Made by a program: the position numbers and the translations under genes. From NCBI GenBank assembly GCA_014885115.2, contig WKLE02003147.1, positions 3,067 through 13,134 on the forward strand: a stretch of 10,068 nt of DNA, read 5' to 3'. Each line of letters starts with the position of its first letter. Positions within the stretch are counted from its first letter, which is position 1. Positions 1 to 6,600 of the stretch are shown one piece after another. Under the pieces are notes generated by a model, which searched no databases, had not been told where the DNA came from, and was given only the letters and a program-made list of their open reading frames with translations. This stretch comes from Asterionellopsis glacialis (taxonomy: Eukaryota > Bacillariophyta > Plagiogrammaphyceae > Rhaphoneidales > Asterionellopsidaceae).

Positions 1-276
1 TTTATGTACTAAATTAACCAACTTTTTCCTGGACAATCCACAATTAAATTACTTCATGATTTCTAAAGACAGTTACCTTTTTTCCCTTTGCTAAAATACC
101 TCACCTCTGTTTTTACAAAAGTAGAACCTATATTTTACCTTTTTTTACCTTTTTCAATAAACCTTCTCCCTAATTGATTTCTGTAGGCAATTTTTCTTTG
201 CCAGAATCCTCTTTCCATCTTCTGATACCATCAATTTCATCTAGACCCTGCTGCATTATTCACTTTCTTGCTCACC
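1..276. other. AT-rich non-coding stretch upstream of the zinc-finger pseudogene
   Basis: No reading frame or RNA gene is visible. The stretch is AT-rich with many T and C runs. A short direct repeat of the word TTTTTACCT lies around 133-155. I found no CpG dinucleotide. It ends at an ATG in a good eukaryotic start context (CTCACCATGA, 271-280), so the last part could be the 5' leader of the pseudogene, but no promoter can be assigned. Confidence 0.5.
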
Positions 277-384
277 ATGACCTCACCCATCACTAAAAGA
301 CCAATGTTTCATTGCACCTACTGCAACACCCCCTTCAAATACAAGTGTTCTCTTAAATACCATCAAATTCACTATTGCCAATAA
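277..384 (+). pseudogene. N-terminal C2H2/C2HC zinc-finger fragment (35 aa)
   Basis: A 35-residue frame runs from the ATG at 277 to TAA at 382. It holds one zinc finger with Cys13 and Cys16 (C-x2-C), a 12-residue finger containing Phe20 and Leu26, then His29, His32 and Cys34. The last ligand could be His32 (H-x2-H) or Cys34 (H-x4-C). Such fingers usually bind nucleic acid, and single N-terminal ones are common in transposase-like proteins. The start was chosen for its CTCACCATGA context, the same context seen at the gag start at 5217. The frame moves at once to another frame (from 384), which reads on with a serine and acidic stretch, so this is probably the head of the larger pseudogene, not a mini-protein. 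Confidence 0.6.
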
Positions 385-854
385 TGAAGCAGCTCTGTCT
401 CATTAGCTCCTCTTCTGAAGATGATATCTTTCATCCCACTTTACTTTATGATCCTTTAGTTGATAAATAGAATAATAACAAGAAGAAATCAGGAAATTGT
501 ACTTCATCTTATCATGTATATCAAAGTTTATCTTCATTGTTGTCATCTTTGGAAGAACAGAACCTGATAGTGGATGAATCCTTCTTTGTAACATGTATTT
601 TAGATGACAATGCCAGGATCCAGTGACAAGAGTACATTGGATTGTGTTCATTCACCATTATTGCTTTACAAAAGATGTTGGGAGATCATCAATTGGAAAA
701 ACTATTTGCATCTTTATTATGGAAAGGAATTTCCCTATGTTCACTTCTCTCACATGACAAAATACCTACAGAAGAAATGAAGTCTCACTCTATACAAAAA
801 AATCAAACTACATTCACCTGTTTGTGGAATTATGTTCTTCCCAATATCAAATAA
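384..854 (+). pseudogene. middle fragment of the zinc-finger pseudogene, unrecognised domain
   Basis: One frame runs from 384 to the TAA at 852, broken by TAG at 468 and TGA at 624. It begins with a serine/acidic stretch (SSSSEDDIF) right after the zinc finger, and later carries the segment around LQKMLGDHQLEKLFASLLWKG. Read through the two stops, it is about 155 residues of ordinary-looking soluble protein, which suggests former coding. I do not recognise a domain. The next conserved block continues in a frame shifted by two bases (from about 850), so a small indel occurred near the end. Confidence 0.4.
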
Positions 855-855
855 A

Positions 856-1183
856 ATCAAAGGTTGGGACTAAATTGCAAAAAATTCATGGCCTGACACA
901 TTTTCCTGAACAAATTGTTCAACACAGATCTCCCAAAAATTTTATGGGAGCTTACTTGGAAAGTATGTTAAACACTTTTGTGAAATATCCTGGTGATTGG
1001 ACACATTGAACTCACAAAGAATTTTGTAAAGATTTCACTAATTGGTGGTCAGAACATAGCACCATATATGGATACATGAATTCACAACCTGATAACCAGG
1101 CAGGTACCAAGCCATCATTGAAGAGACATCTATCATCAGCATTGCTTGTGCACTACACCTCACTATGTGAGCTGTATCCTTAA
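856..1183 (+). pseudogene. C-terminal block with H-F-P and ES motifs
   Basis: This frame continues the broken protein and carries KIHGLTHFPEQI, HRSPKNFMGAYLES, TFVKYPGDWTH and, after a TGA at 1007, FCKDFTNWW. The order 'H...HFP/HYP...I...GSP.NF....ES...K.P' is one I know from C-terminal parts of zinc-finger transposase-like proteins in diatoms and fungi. The frame closes at TAA 1181, seven bases before the mobile insertion at 1191. Family assignment is from memory of motif wording only. The function of the block is not established. Confidence 0.45.
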
Positions 1184-1190
1184 ATGATAG

Positions 1191-1538
1191 TGCTAATACG
1201 CGCATCCATGCACAGATGGACCAGTTGGACAGATGATGGTGAAGTGGACAGACAGACGATGATGACGTGGCAGATTGTTGGAGATGGATGGACAATCATG
1301 ACATGGCAGATTGTCGTAACATCAGCATCACTCAAGGAATGTTGTTGCGTGGCAGTTCGGCTGACTAATGGAGGTTTTACCGGTTACTAAACCTCTCCTC
1401 CAAATTATCAAATTATCAAAAATAGAATCCTTTTAAACTAGTCATAATTAATTTACATTACCAACTAACAAGTCTTCTCTTGTCTTTTGTGTAATCCCTG
1501 AGTTGATTGTCGTAACCCAACTACCGTGCGTACCGGCA
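1191..1538. mobile_element. candidate MITE (348 bp) inserted in the zinc-finger pseudogene
   Basis: The left end reads TGCTAATACGCGCA (1191-1204). The reverse complement of the right end reads TGCCGGTACGCACG (1538-1525). Nine of 14 positions match and all five differences are transitions. TAG flanks both sides (1188-1190 and 1539-1541), or ATAG if the terminal A is counted, which suits a 3-bp target duplication as in PIF/Harbinger-type elements. Element plus one target copy is 351 bp, a multiple of three, and the host frame is the same on both sides. Inside are a 20-bp near-repeat spaced 36 bp apart (1259-1278 and 1295-1314), an exact 12-bp repeat GATTGTCGTAAC (1309-1320, 1505-1516) and a 7-bp inverted pair GAGGTTT/AAACCTC near 1371-1395. 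It contains 12 CpG; the surroundings have almost none. No transposase is encoded. A solo LTR is the main alternative. Confidence 0.5.
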
Positions 1539-2410
1539 TAGGGCAGCTTGTTCATCAAGATTATCATGTTGTTTTGTTGACAAAATCAAGCTACACATAT
1601 AGGAAGGATTTGGTGCAACCTGGATGGTCTACATTTGTAAAAAATAACAAATCATGTGGAGGAGTTGGTTGTCCACACACATTCACCAAAGGAAAAAACC
1701 TGAAAGTAATTTCTAGGTTCTTGAAAACAGAAATGAAGGTCTTGTGAGTTGATCATGTTGATTGTCATTACAAGCTAAGGAGCTGGACCTCAACATGTTC
1801 TAGCAATTTGATAATGAGATGCCATCCATATTACCATAAGAAACCCTGGTATGATTGTGTAGAAGTTACATACAACCAAGGTGGAGACCAACTGGATCTG
1901 ATTCCAAGTAGACTTCAATTGTGGTTGACATTCATAATTAATGCACAAGAAAAAATGTTTTATGCCTTAATCCATTCTGACCTTCCACAGGTTTTTCAAA
2001 TGGATAGACTTTTCAAAGAGATAAAGATTGTGAGTTATCATGATAGTATCACTGGACCATCATTTGTCCTACCTGGAATTCACAGGTTGTCTAATAGCTA
2101 AACCAGGGAGGACTCCATGGATACATCATATTTCATTCATGTCCCAGAAAGGTTCTCATAGCACAATATGGGGTGGAACAAAACAGGTCCTGATCAGATG
2201 GTAGAAGAGAATGGTCAAAGCAACAAGGCTTCCAAAGGGGAGCAACATGGTGTGGTTGATCCTGCAATAGCAAGTGATTTCTTCCAAAGATTTGTTGATC
2301 ACAAGAACTTATCATAGGCATCTGAACAGTCAGAGGCTGGTGTCAATGAAGATTCCAATTTCATGGACAAAGATAACAAACTAAGTTCAGAATCCAAAAT
2401 TGGTCTATAG
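1539..2410 (+). pseudogene. C-terminal fragment of the zinc-finger pseudogene after the insertion
   Basis: The same frame as before the insertion resumes, with GQLVHQDYHVVLLTKSSY, then TFVKNNKSCGGVGCPHTF, a TGA at 1745, and the block MRCHPYYHKKPWYDCV followed by LIPSRLQLWLTFI. The CHPxY...WYDxV...PxRLxL layout is one I associate with the extreme C-terminus of diatom and fungal transposase-like proteins. The tail after the TAA at 2099 is hydrophilic (WNKTGPDQMVEENGQSN) with stops at 2159, 2315 and 2408. It still looks like former coding sequence to about 2400, after which composition becomes plain AT-rich. Confidence 0.45.
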
Positions 2411-2550
2411 AGGAAGACTTGTCCTTGATTTTACATTAGTGAACTGTTGTGTACTCCATATACTCTTGGATACTTATATTTACAATCATTCATTTTGTTT
2501 ATGTTATGCATGCTTTTGGGTCGTAGTTTATTAATATAGTCAGACTTCCA

Positions 2551-3286
2551 ACAGTCACAGTTGTCTTTTTATTTATTAATATTAGTCAGACCTTCGATGA
2601 CTAATGGGGTCTTTTTTTTTAATTGTTAGTTGGACCTTCAACAACTAACAGCACCATTGTTTTTTTAAATGAGAAGACATGCAATCATCACTTTTACCAA
2701 CTTTTGTTGGTGTTAACCATGGGCTTGTTTGGCAAACTATGGTTATGATAGTCTTACTGTGTTATGACAAGCTTAAATCCAATCCAAACTATATGTTCCT
2801 ACAGTCACAGTTGTCTTTTTATTTATTAACATTACTTAGACCTTCAATGACTAATTTAGTAGTCTTTTTTTCAATTGTTATTTGGACCTTCAATAACTAA
2901 CAGTGTCATTGTTTTTTTAAGTGACAAGATATGCCATCACTACTTTTACCAACTTTTGTTGGTGTTAACCATGGGCTTGTTTGGCAAACTATGGTTATAA
3001 CAGTCTTATTCTGTTATAACAAGCTTAAATGCAATCCAAACTCTATGTTCCAACAGTCACAGTTGTCTTTTTATTTATTAACATTACTTAGACCTTCAAT
3101 TACTAATGTAGTTTTTTTAATTGTTGGTTGGACCTTCAACAACTAGCAGCATCATTGTTTTTTTAAGTGACAGGACATGTCATCATCACTTTTACCAACT
3201 TTTGTTGGTGTTAACTAGGCTTGTTTGGCAAACTACAGTCATGATCTGTGTCATGACAAGCTTAAATCTAATGCAAACTATATGTT
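2551..3286. repeat. three tandem copies of a ~250-bp hairpin-rich unit
   Basis: Copies are 2551-2800, 2801-3052 and 3053-3286, each opening with ACAGTCACAGTTGTC. Copies 1 and 2 are 250 and 252 bp; copy 3 is about 234 bp because of small deletions. Several short inverted repeats sit inside each unit. In copy 1 they are ATTAGTCA/TGACTAAT (2581-2605), TGTTAGTTG/CAACTAACA (2624-2650), ACCAAC-TTTT-GTTGGT (2696-2711) and TAACCAT/ATGGTTA (2714-2745). The first two share the 9-base loop GACCTTCRA. The ~70-residue frames that run through the copies are repeated in parallel because the DNA repeats, and do not look like protein. The array could be subterminal repeats of the upstream transposon or a plain minisatellite. 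Confidence 0.85.
2994..3020. repeat. perfect 10-bp inverted repeat in copy 2 of the array
   Basis: GTTATAACAG (2994-3003) and CTGTTATAAC (3011-3020) are exact reverse complements separated by seven bases. The matching place in copy 3 is GTCATGA/TCATGAC (3238-3257), also perfect but with different bases. In copy 1 it is GTTATGA/TTATGAC (2742-2768), which pairs fully if two G-T pairs are allowed. Confidence 0.8.
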
Positions 3287-4323
3287 ATACACCTTTCCCA
3301 GGAGATGATTTCATTTCTGGATACAGATCCAGTGAGTAAAGGAATTCCTGTTTGTAAAACTCATGTTAGCTAACTTCACTATGACATTCATTGCTGGTGG
3401 GATGAGATAAGTTTTCTATCAATCTATTGCCTCTTGACAGCCTCTTAAACCTTTCAAACTCTGTTTGGATTTGCATCTGTTCAAGAATTTGTTTTTTCTG
3501 GGACATTCTTGATTGTTTCAGGGGCCTTGGTCACCATTTTGTTGTTTTGGTATATGCAAATTGTTATAGTGTAGATGGTTTATCAAGAATGTTTTTTTCT
3601 CTTAGAACTATGTTGCCTATCAAGGCAATTTTTTTACAGTTTTGTCCTTGGTCAGAACACAAAGATTTCACCATATTCTTCCAGTACGGATTCAAAAGGC
3701 ATCCACAATTTGAATTGAAATGAATTTCCTGGAGAGCATCTTTCCACATAAAACCTATATCCAGGGAATGGTTTGAAAGTTTCACCATCATCAAATGATG
3801 GAATTGTTCTTGTTTTTGAAGATATATTGTTTTTCAATGAATGCATCAAACCAACAAATTTGATCATCACTACAATTGGTTTTCATCCTAACAGATCACC
3901 AATACTCACAAACACTATTTTGAAGGAATGTTCTTGGGTATTTCTTCTCAATGGAATTCAACAAGTATGTCATTAATTTGGTAAGTTTTTGATAGAAGAA
4001 ATGAGTTGTTTCCTTGATAAAACTTTATATCAGAACAATGTTTAGGCAAAATCCAATTGACAATGACATTCCCACAATATGGTGCACCTGAAGATCACCA
4101 ATGCTGTACATCCCACCATGTTTTACGTTTCTTGAGATTGGGTGTATGAGGTCTTTGGTTGTTTGTATCTGGCCAGTTTGCTCTTCAAGAATGATATTGT
4201 AAAGATTAGAGAGTGACTGGTACACCACAGAGGCCTTGAACAACAAGTACGTACAACATCTGATGGGTTCTGGGATTAGGTAGACTACCATACTGGGGTG
4301 TGACATTTTGAATTGAACAAATC
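3287..4323. other. AT-rich region without a confident gene; weak minus-strand coding remnants
   Basis: No frame here is long enough or familiar enough to call. Two stretches read better on the minus strand. One, 4306 to 4025, is 93 residues and includes the segment around HGGMYSIGDLQVHHIVGM. The other, about 3870 to 3564, lies in two overlapping frames with FPGYRFYVERCSPG and KNMVKSLCSDQGQNCKK. Together with 4751-4434 they could be scraps of one minus-strand gene. The plus-strand frame 3427-3723 is equally long and rich in F, C and I, as expected for the antisense of an AT-rich gene. I cannot name a family. Confidence 0.3.
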
Positions 4324-4348
4324 AAAGCTAGTAATTTTTACTAGCTTT
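4324..4348. repeat. 11-bp hairpin followed by a T run
   Basis: AAAGCTAGTAA (4324-4334) and TTACTAGCTTT (4338-4348) are exact reverse complements around a 3-base loop; the T run goes on to 4352. It resembles a bacterial intrinsic terminator, but its stem is AT-rich and the context is eukaryotic, so I give it no such role. Confidence 0.75.
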
Positions 4349-4537
4349 TTTTCAAAAAAATCTGGTGCAGCTTTTGGGTATGGTTACACCCATCTCAGGG
4401 GTCTTACTCCACTGTGCCATTTTTAAATTTTTTTCATCTCAACAATTTTTTGAATTTGCATTGACCATGCCTGCAATGCGAGGACCAGTAGCATGATACA
4501 TTGCCAATTCTGTAGTGTGTTTTGCCATGGTACTTAC

Positions 4538-4560
4538 AATTTTTGGTCAAACCAAAAATT
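4538..4560. repeat. perfect 10-bp inverted repeat with 3-base loop
   Basis: AATTTTTGGT (4538-4547) and ACCAAAAATT (4551-4560) are exact reverse complements around CAA. It lies inside the possible minus-strand coding remnant and has no evident role. Confidence 0.75.
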
Positions 4561-4684
4561 TCAAAAATGTTGTATGTTGATTGCAGTATATCATCTTTAA
4601 CATTATCAAAAATCAACCTTGCTGTCTTTCCAGGTCTAACTAAAAAGTTTGCTGTTTGTCCTGAGTTGACATTGATTACCCAGA

Positions 4685-4744
4685 CTGTATGTTCTGAACA
4701 TACAGCAAGGTACCATATGTGGTGTACCTTCCTGACTGTACAGT
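4685..4744. repeat. three palindromes in a row
   Basis: CTGTATGTTC (4685-4694) and GAACATACAG (4696-4705) are exact reverse complements around one base. AAGGTAC (4707-4713) and GTACCTT (4724-4730) follow, and ACTGTACAGT (4735-4744) is a perfect 10-bp palindrome. The word ACTGTA occurs at both ends of the cluster (4684-4689, 4735-4740). This could be a protein-binding cluster or the end of an old mobile element; the sequence does not say which. Confidence 0.75.
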
Positions 4745-4789
4745 AAGACATCCCCCTGAAGAGTCTAGAGTTTCAGTATTTTTTGCTTG

Positions 4790-4803
4790 TTTTTTTTTTT
4801 TTT
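4790..4803. repeat. poly-T run (14 T) just upstream of the 5' LTR
   Basis: A 14-base T run ends 32 bases before the LTR start. Read on the minus strand it is a poly-A tract and could mark the 3' end of some older reverse-transcribed insertion, but no body for such an element is recognisable. Confidence 0.6.
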
Positions 4804-4835
4804 AATCTGCACAGAACAAAAAAGATCTCTAGTCA

Positions 4836-5021
4836 TGATGCATCACATTGGAACGTGGTGATGCACCATCACTCTACGACAGTACAACTCCAGTCGTGAC
4901 ACCAAACAGGTGATCTGGCAGGCATTCATTGGCTGCCTCAAGGAGTTGGGTTCACATGGTAAAACAGGACTCCACCGGACACAAACTCTAAGTAGACTGT
5001 CTGTAGAATCCCATACATAAA
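4836..5021 (+). repeat. 5' LTR (visible homologous part)
   Basis: This segment matches 9880-10068. It opens with the palindrome TGATGCATCA, present in both copies, which also supplies a TG start. Nine further bases to the left (4827-4835) match 9871-9879 if transitions are allowed, so the outer edge may be 4827. The inner edge is not known because the other copy is cut off at the point equivalent to 5021; the true LTR probably runs on into 5022-5110. GTGATG/CATCAC (4858-4872) is a further inverted repeat, preserved in the 3' copy only through G-T pairs. CATACATAAAATAGG at 5012-5026 is a possible TATA-type promoter element. Confidence 0.8.
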
Positions 5022-5216
5022 ATAGGTGTTTTGAGACCAACCAGTGGATTGGCAAGTGTTTTTTATTACTGGTTAAAATAGCTCATAATTTATTCTCTAT
5101 AACAAAGTCTACTCCCTTTTCATAATTGTTGTTGTCAGTATAGTGCATAGTGTTAACACTCCATGCAAAAAGCAGCAAGTATTTAACATTTACAATTTTC
5201 ATTCTATCAACTCACC
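5022..5216 (+). other. end of 5' LTR, primer-binding region and gag leader
   Basis: This is AT-rich non-coding DNA between the visible LTR homology and the gag ATG. The LTR end and the tRNA primer-binding site must lie here, but no segment matches a tRNA 3' end well enough to call. TGGATTGGCAAGTG near 5046 and TGGTTAAAATAGC near 5071 are only weak candidates. AGTGTTAACACT (5149-5160) is a perfect 12-bp palindrome. The leader ends in CAACTCACCATGA, a good start context. Confidence 0.5.
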
Positions 5217-6330
5217 ATGAAGGTCTTTGTTCCTAACCAAGGCAATGGTTGGAGCTACCTGCTGCCTTCTATCCTGCTCAAAATTCTGAGTATGGAAGAA
5301 CAGAAGCTGATTAAGGCAAAGTATATAAAAATCAGCCTGTTATCCAATCCCGTGGATCAAAACTCTAAGGAGAAATTTACTATGGAGTTCCCATACTTCA
5401 AACATGGGTTCCCTAGGGAATTACTGGATTGGATTAACAATCTAGATCAAGTGATTTGAGGACAGCAGATTACTACTGGACCAGTGTATTACTTGATGGC
5501 CCATGCTTTCCTACTTGGCAAAGGCCTGCATGTGTTTAATGCTGCAGCTACCAAACATGGAAACAAAATGGTAGAATAGTTCAAGTTGGTCAGTGGGGAC
5601 CTTAAGAAGCATTTTTTTTCACTTAAGGGACTAATGAAGCAGAAAGGCTACATGCACCAGTTCCTCAGGAAGCCTTGGGAGCTCACATCCAAAGAGTACC
5701 AGGCTGCTCTTCATATGCTCAACAACTACTTAGAAAAGTTCCCAGGAGCAAATGAAAACTCCAAGCTTGCTAACAAGGAACTACTTGAGATTCTTGAGTT
5801 TGGAATCCCTGCTACTTGGAGCAAGGAGATGATGTGCCAAGGATTCAACCCTCAGGAAAAAGGCCTACCAGCATTTCTGGAATTTCTGGAATGCATGGAA
5901 GTTATAGGGACAATACATGATCCATCAGGCCCTTAGACTAAGGACAAGCCAGCATGCAACAATCCATCTAAGGGCTGGAATGATAAGGACCAGAAGGCAC
6001 CCAAAGGTAAATGTAAGTACTGTAAGCCACAAGAAAAGTTCTCATGATACCAGCAAATGGTGTGCCCTGGACAAGTACATTGATGAGCACCAGAAGGATA
6101 ACAAGAAGGAGCAACCCAAGTACAAATGACAGCAGTTCAATAAGTATGGCAATTAGGAGCTGAATGCTATTGCCAGCCAGATTAAAGACTTATTAGTCAA
6201 GAACTTGTCCAACAAGAACAAGCCCAAGTGCAAAACCTCCAGCTTGGATTCTGAGTCTGATGATAGGGATTTCAAAAAATACTGCAACTTCAATTTTGAA
6301 GCCTTTAATACTGATACCAAGGAGGAATGA
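5217..6330 (+). pseudogene. gag: gag: capsid/nucleocapsid remnant
   Basis: Gag forms the particle in which the element RNA is reverse transcribed. The ATG at 5217 opens a frame with EFPYFKHGFPRELLDWINNL, the FKxGxPEExL-type opening of gypsy Gag proteins of this group, then LNNYLEKFPGANENSKL and LEILEFGIPATWSKEMMCQG further on. A zinc knuckle follows: CKYC is read in the first frame (about 6013-6024), but its His and Cys partners (SHDTSKWC, 6040-6063) lie in the next frame, so one extra base near 6039 breaks it. Stops are TGA 5457, TAG 5577 and TAG 5934 in the first frame, then TGA 6127, TAG 6154 and TGA 6328 in the second. The tail is Lys/Asn-rich. The boundary with pol is not sharp; 6330 is approximate. 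Confidence 0.8.
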
Positions 6331-6381
6331 GATAATATCCCTATAGTAGATAATATAGAAAAACATTTATATGACTACTCT

Positions 6382-6600
6382 ATGACTAAACACCTTTCCT
6401 GCCGTACTGTCAGGGATTTGCATAGTCCTAGAAAAAGGCCCAAAACCAGGCATACCTGTCTGGTTATGGTAGCATTAATGCTAGTATGCAGGCAGAAAAA
6501 TAAGCCACTTAAAGCACTTCTAGATTCAGGGACGTCAGCCGCCATATTAAATAAGAAAGTACTAAGAAGCTTAAGTGTAAACCTGCACCCAGGACACTAT
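6382..6600 (+). pseudogene. aspartic protease domain remnant of pol
   Basis: The retroviral-type aspartic protease cleaves Gag-Pol into working parts. The active-site segment LLDSGTSAAIL is intact, with the catalytic Asp codon at 6523-6525 in the canonical D-S/T-G triad. The domain starts after the last Gag stop (6328) in the same frame as the Gag tail. Near 6598 the frame moves by one base; the continuation, with the WKTKGRNFSTN segment, CHMDETDG and MINGYKLLEELGM, is read in another frame up to TAG 6942. Active-site residues are conserved but the fold is split by the frame change. Confidence 0.75.

Larger units (their letters stand above)
277..2410 (+). pseudogene. decayed zinc-finger transposase-like gene
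   Basis: This is a broken protein gene, probably from a DNA transposon. In order it has a C2H2/C2HC finger (277-381), a poorly conserved acidic and serine-rich part (384-854), a block with KIHGLTHFPEQI and SPKNFMGAYLES (about 870-980), and a C-terminal block with MRCHPYYHKKPWYDCV (about 1815-1862). The wording of the last two blocks resembles large zinc-finger proteins of Plavaka/KDZ-like transposons, as I recall them. No catalytic core is recognisable between finger and C-terminus, and the total is short for such proteins, so an internal deletion is likely. In-frame stops fall at 382, 468, 624, 1007, 1181, 1745, 2099, 2159, 2315 and 2408, with a frame change near 850. A mobile insertion splits it at 1191-1538. 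The zinc finger is clear; the family name is inference. Confidence 0.5.
3564..4751 (-). pseudogene. possible decayed minus-strand gene, family unknown
   Basis: Three minus-strand pieces lie in order: 4751-4434 (105 residues, with GQTANFLVRPGKTARLIF and a Cys/His-rich end), 4306-4025 (93 residues, with YNIILEEQTGQIQTTKDL and IGDLQVHHIVGM), and 3870-3564 (two overlapping frames). Their amino-acid make-up is ordinary for soluble protein, and the pieces do not start at obviously unrelated sequence. Stops and frame changes separate them, so no working product is possible. I do not recognise the family, and the plus strand also has frames of 74 and 98 residues here, so the strand is not certain. 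The long palindromes inside 4685-4744 argue against the first piece being ordinary coding DNA. Confidence 0.25.

Noticed and set aside
1038..1390. Small proteins on either strand across the CpG-rich insertion
   Set aside because: The translations are low-complexity, follow local repeats, and cross the insertion border, so they are shadows of a non-coding element.
1275..1520. Solo copia LTR running from TGTTGG to CCAAC
   Set aside because: The ends do not finish in CA, no matching target duplication flanks them, and wider inverted ends with a TAG/TAG flank fit better at 1191-1538.
2551..3286. CRISPR array
   Set aside because: The repeats are ~250 bp with no unique spacers between short direct repeats, and the host is eukaryotic.
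2679..3339. Three parallel ~70-residue proteins as a gene family
   Set aside because: They arise because the ~250-bp DNA unit is tandemly repeated. They are rich in L, F and T from AT-rich non-coding DNA and pass through the hairpin arms.
4324..4352. Bacterial intrinsic terminator (hairpin plus T run)
   Set aside because: The stem is AT-rich and the whole window is eukaryotic transposon DNA; no bacterial gene ends here.
6015..6065. Programmed gag-pol frameshift at the zinc knuckle
   Set aside because: No slippery heptamer or downstream structure is evident, the shift falls inside the knuckle, and many other random frame changes occur.
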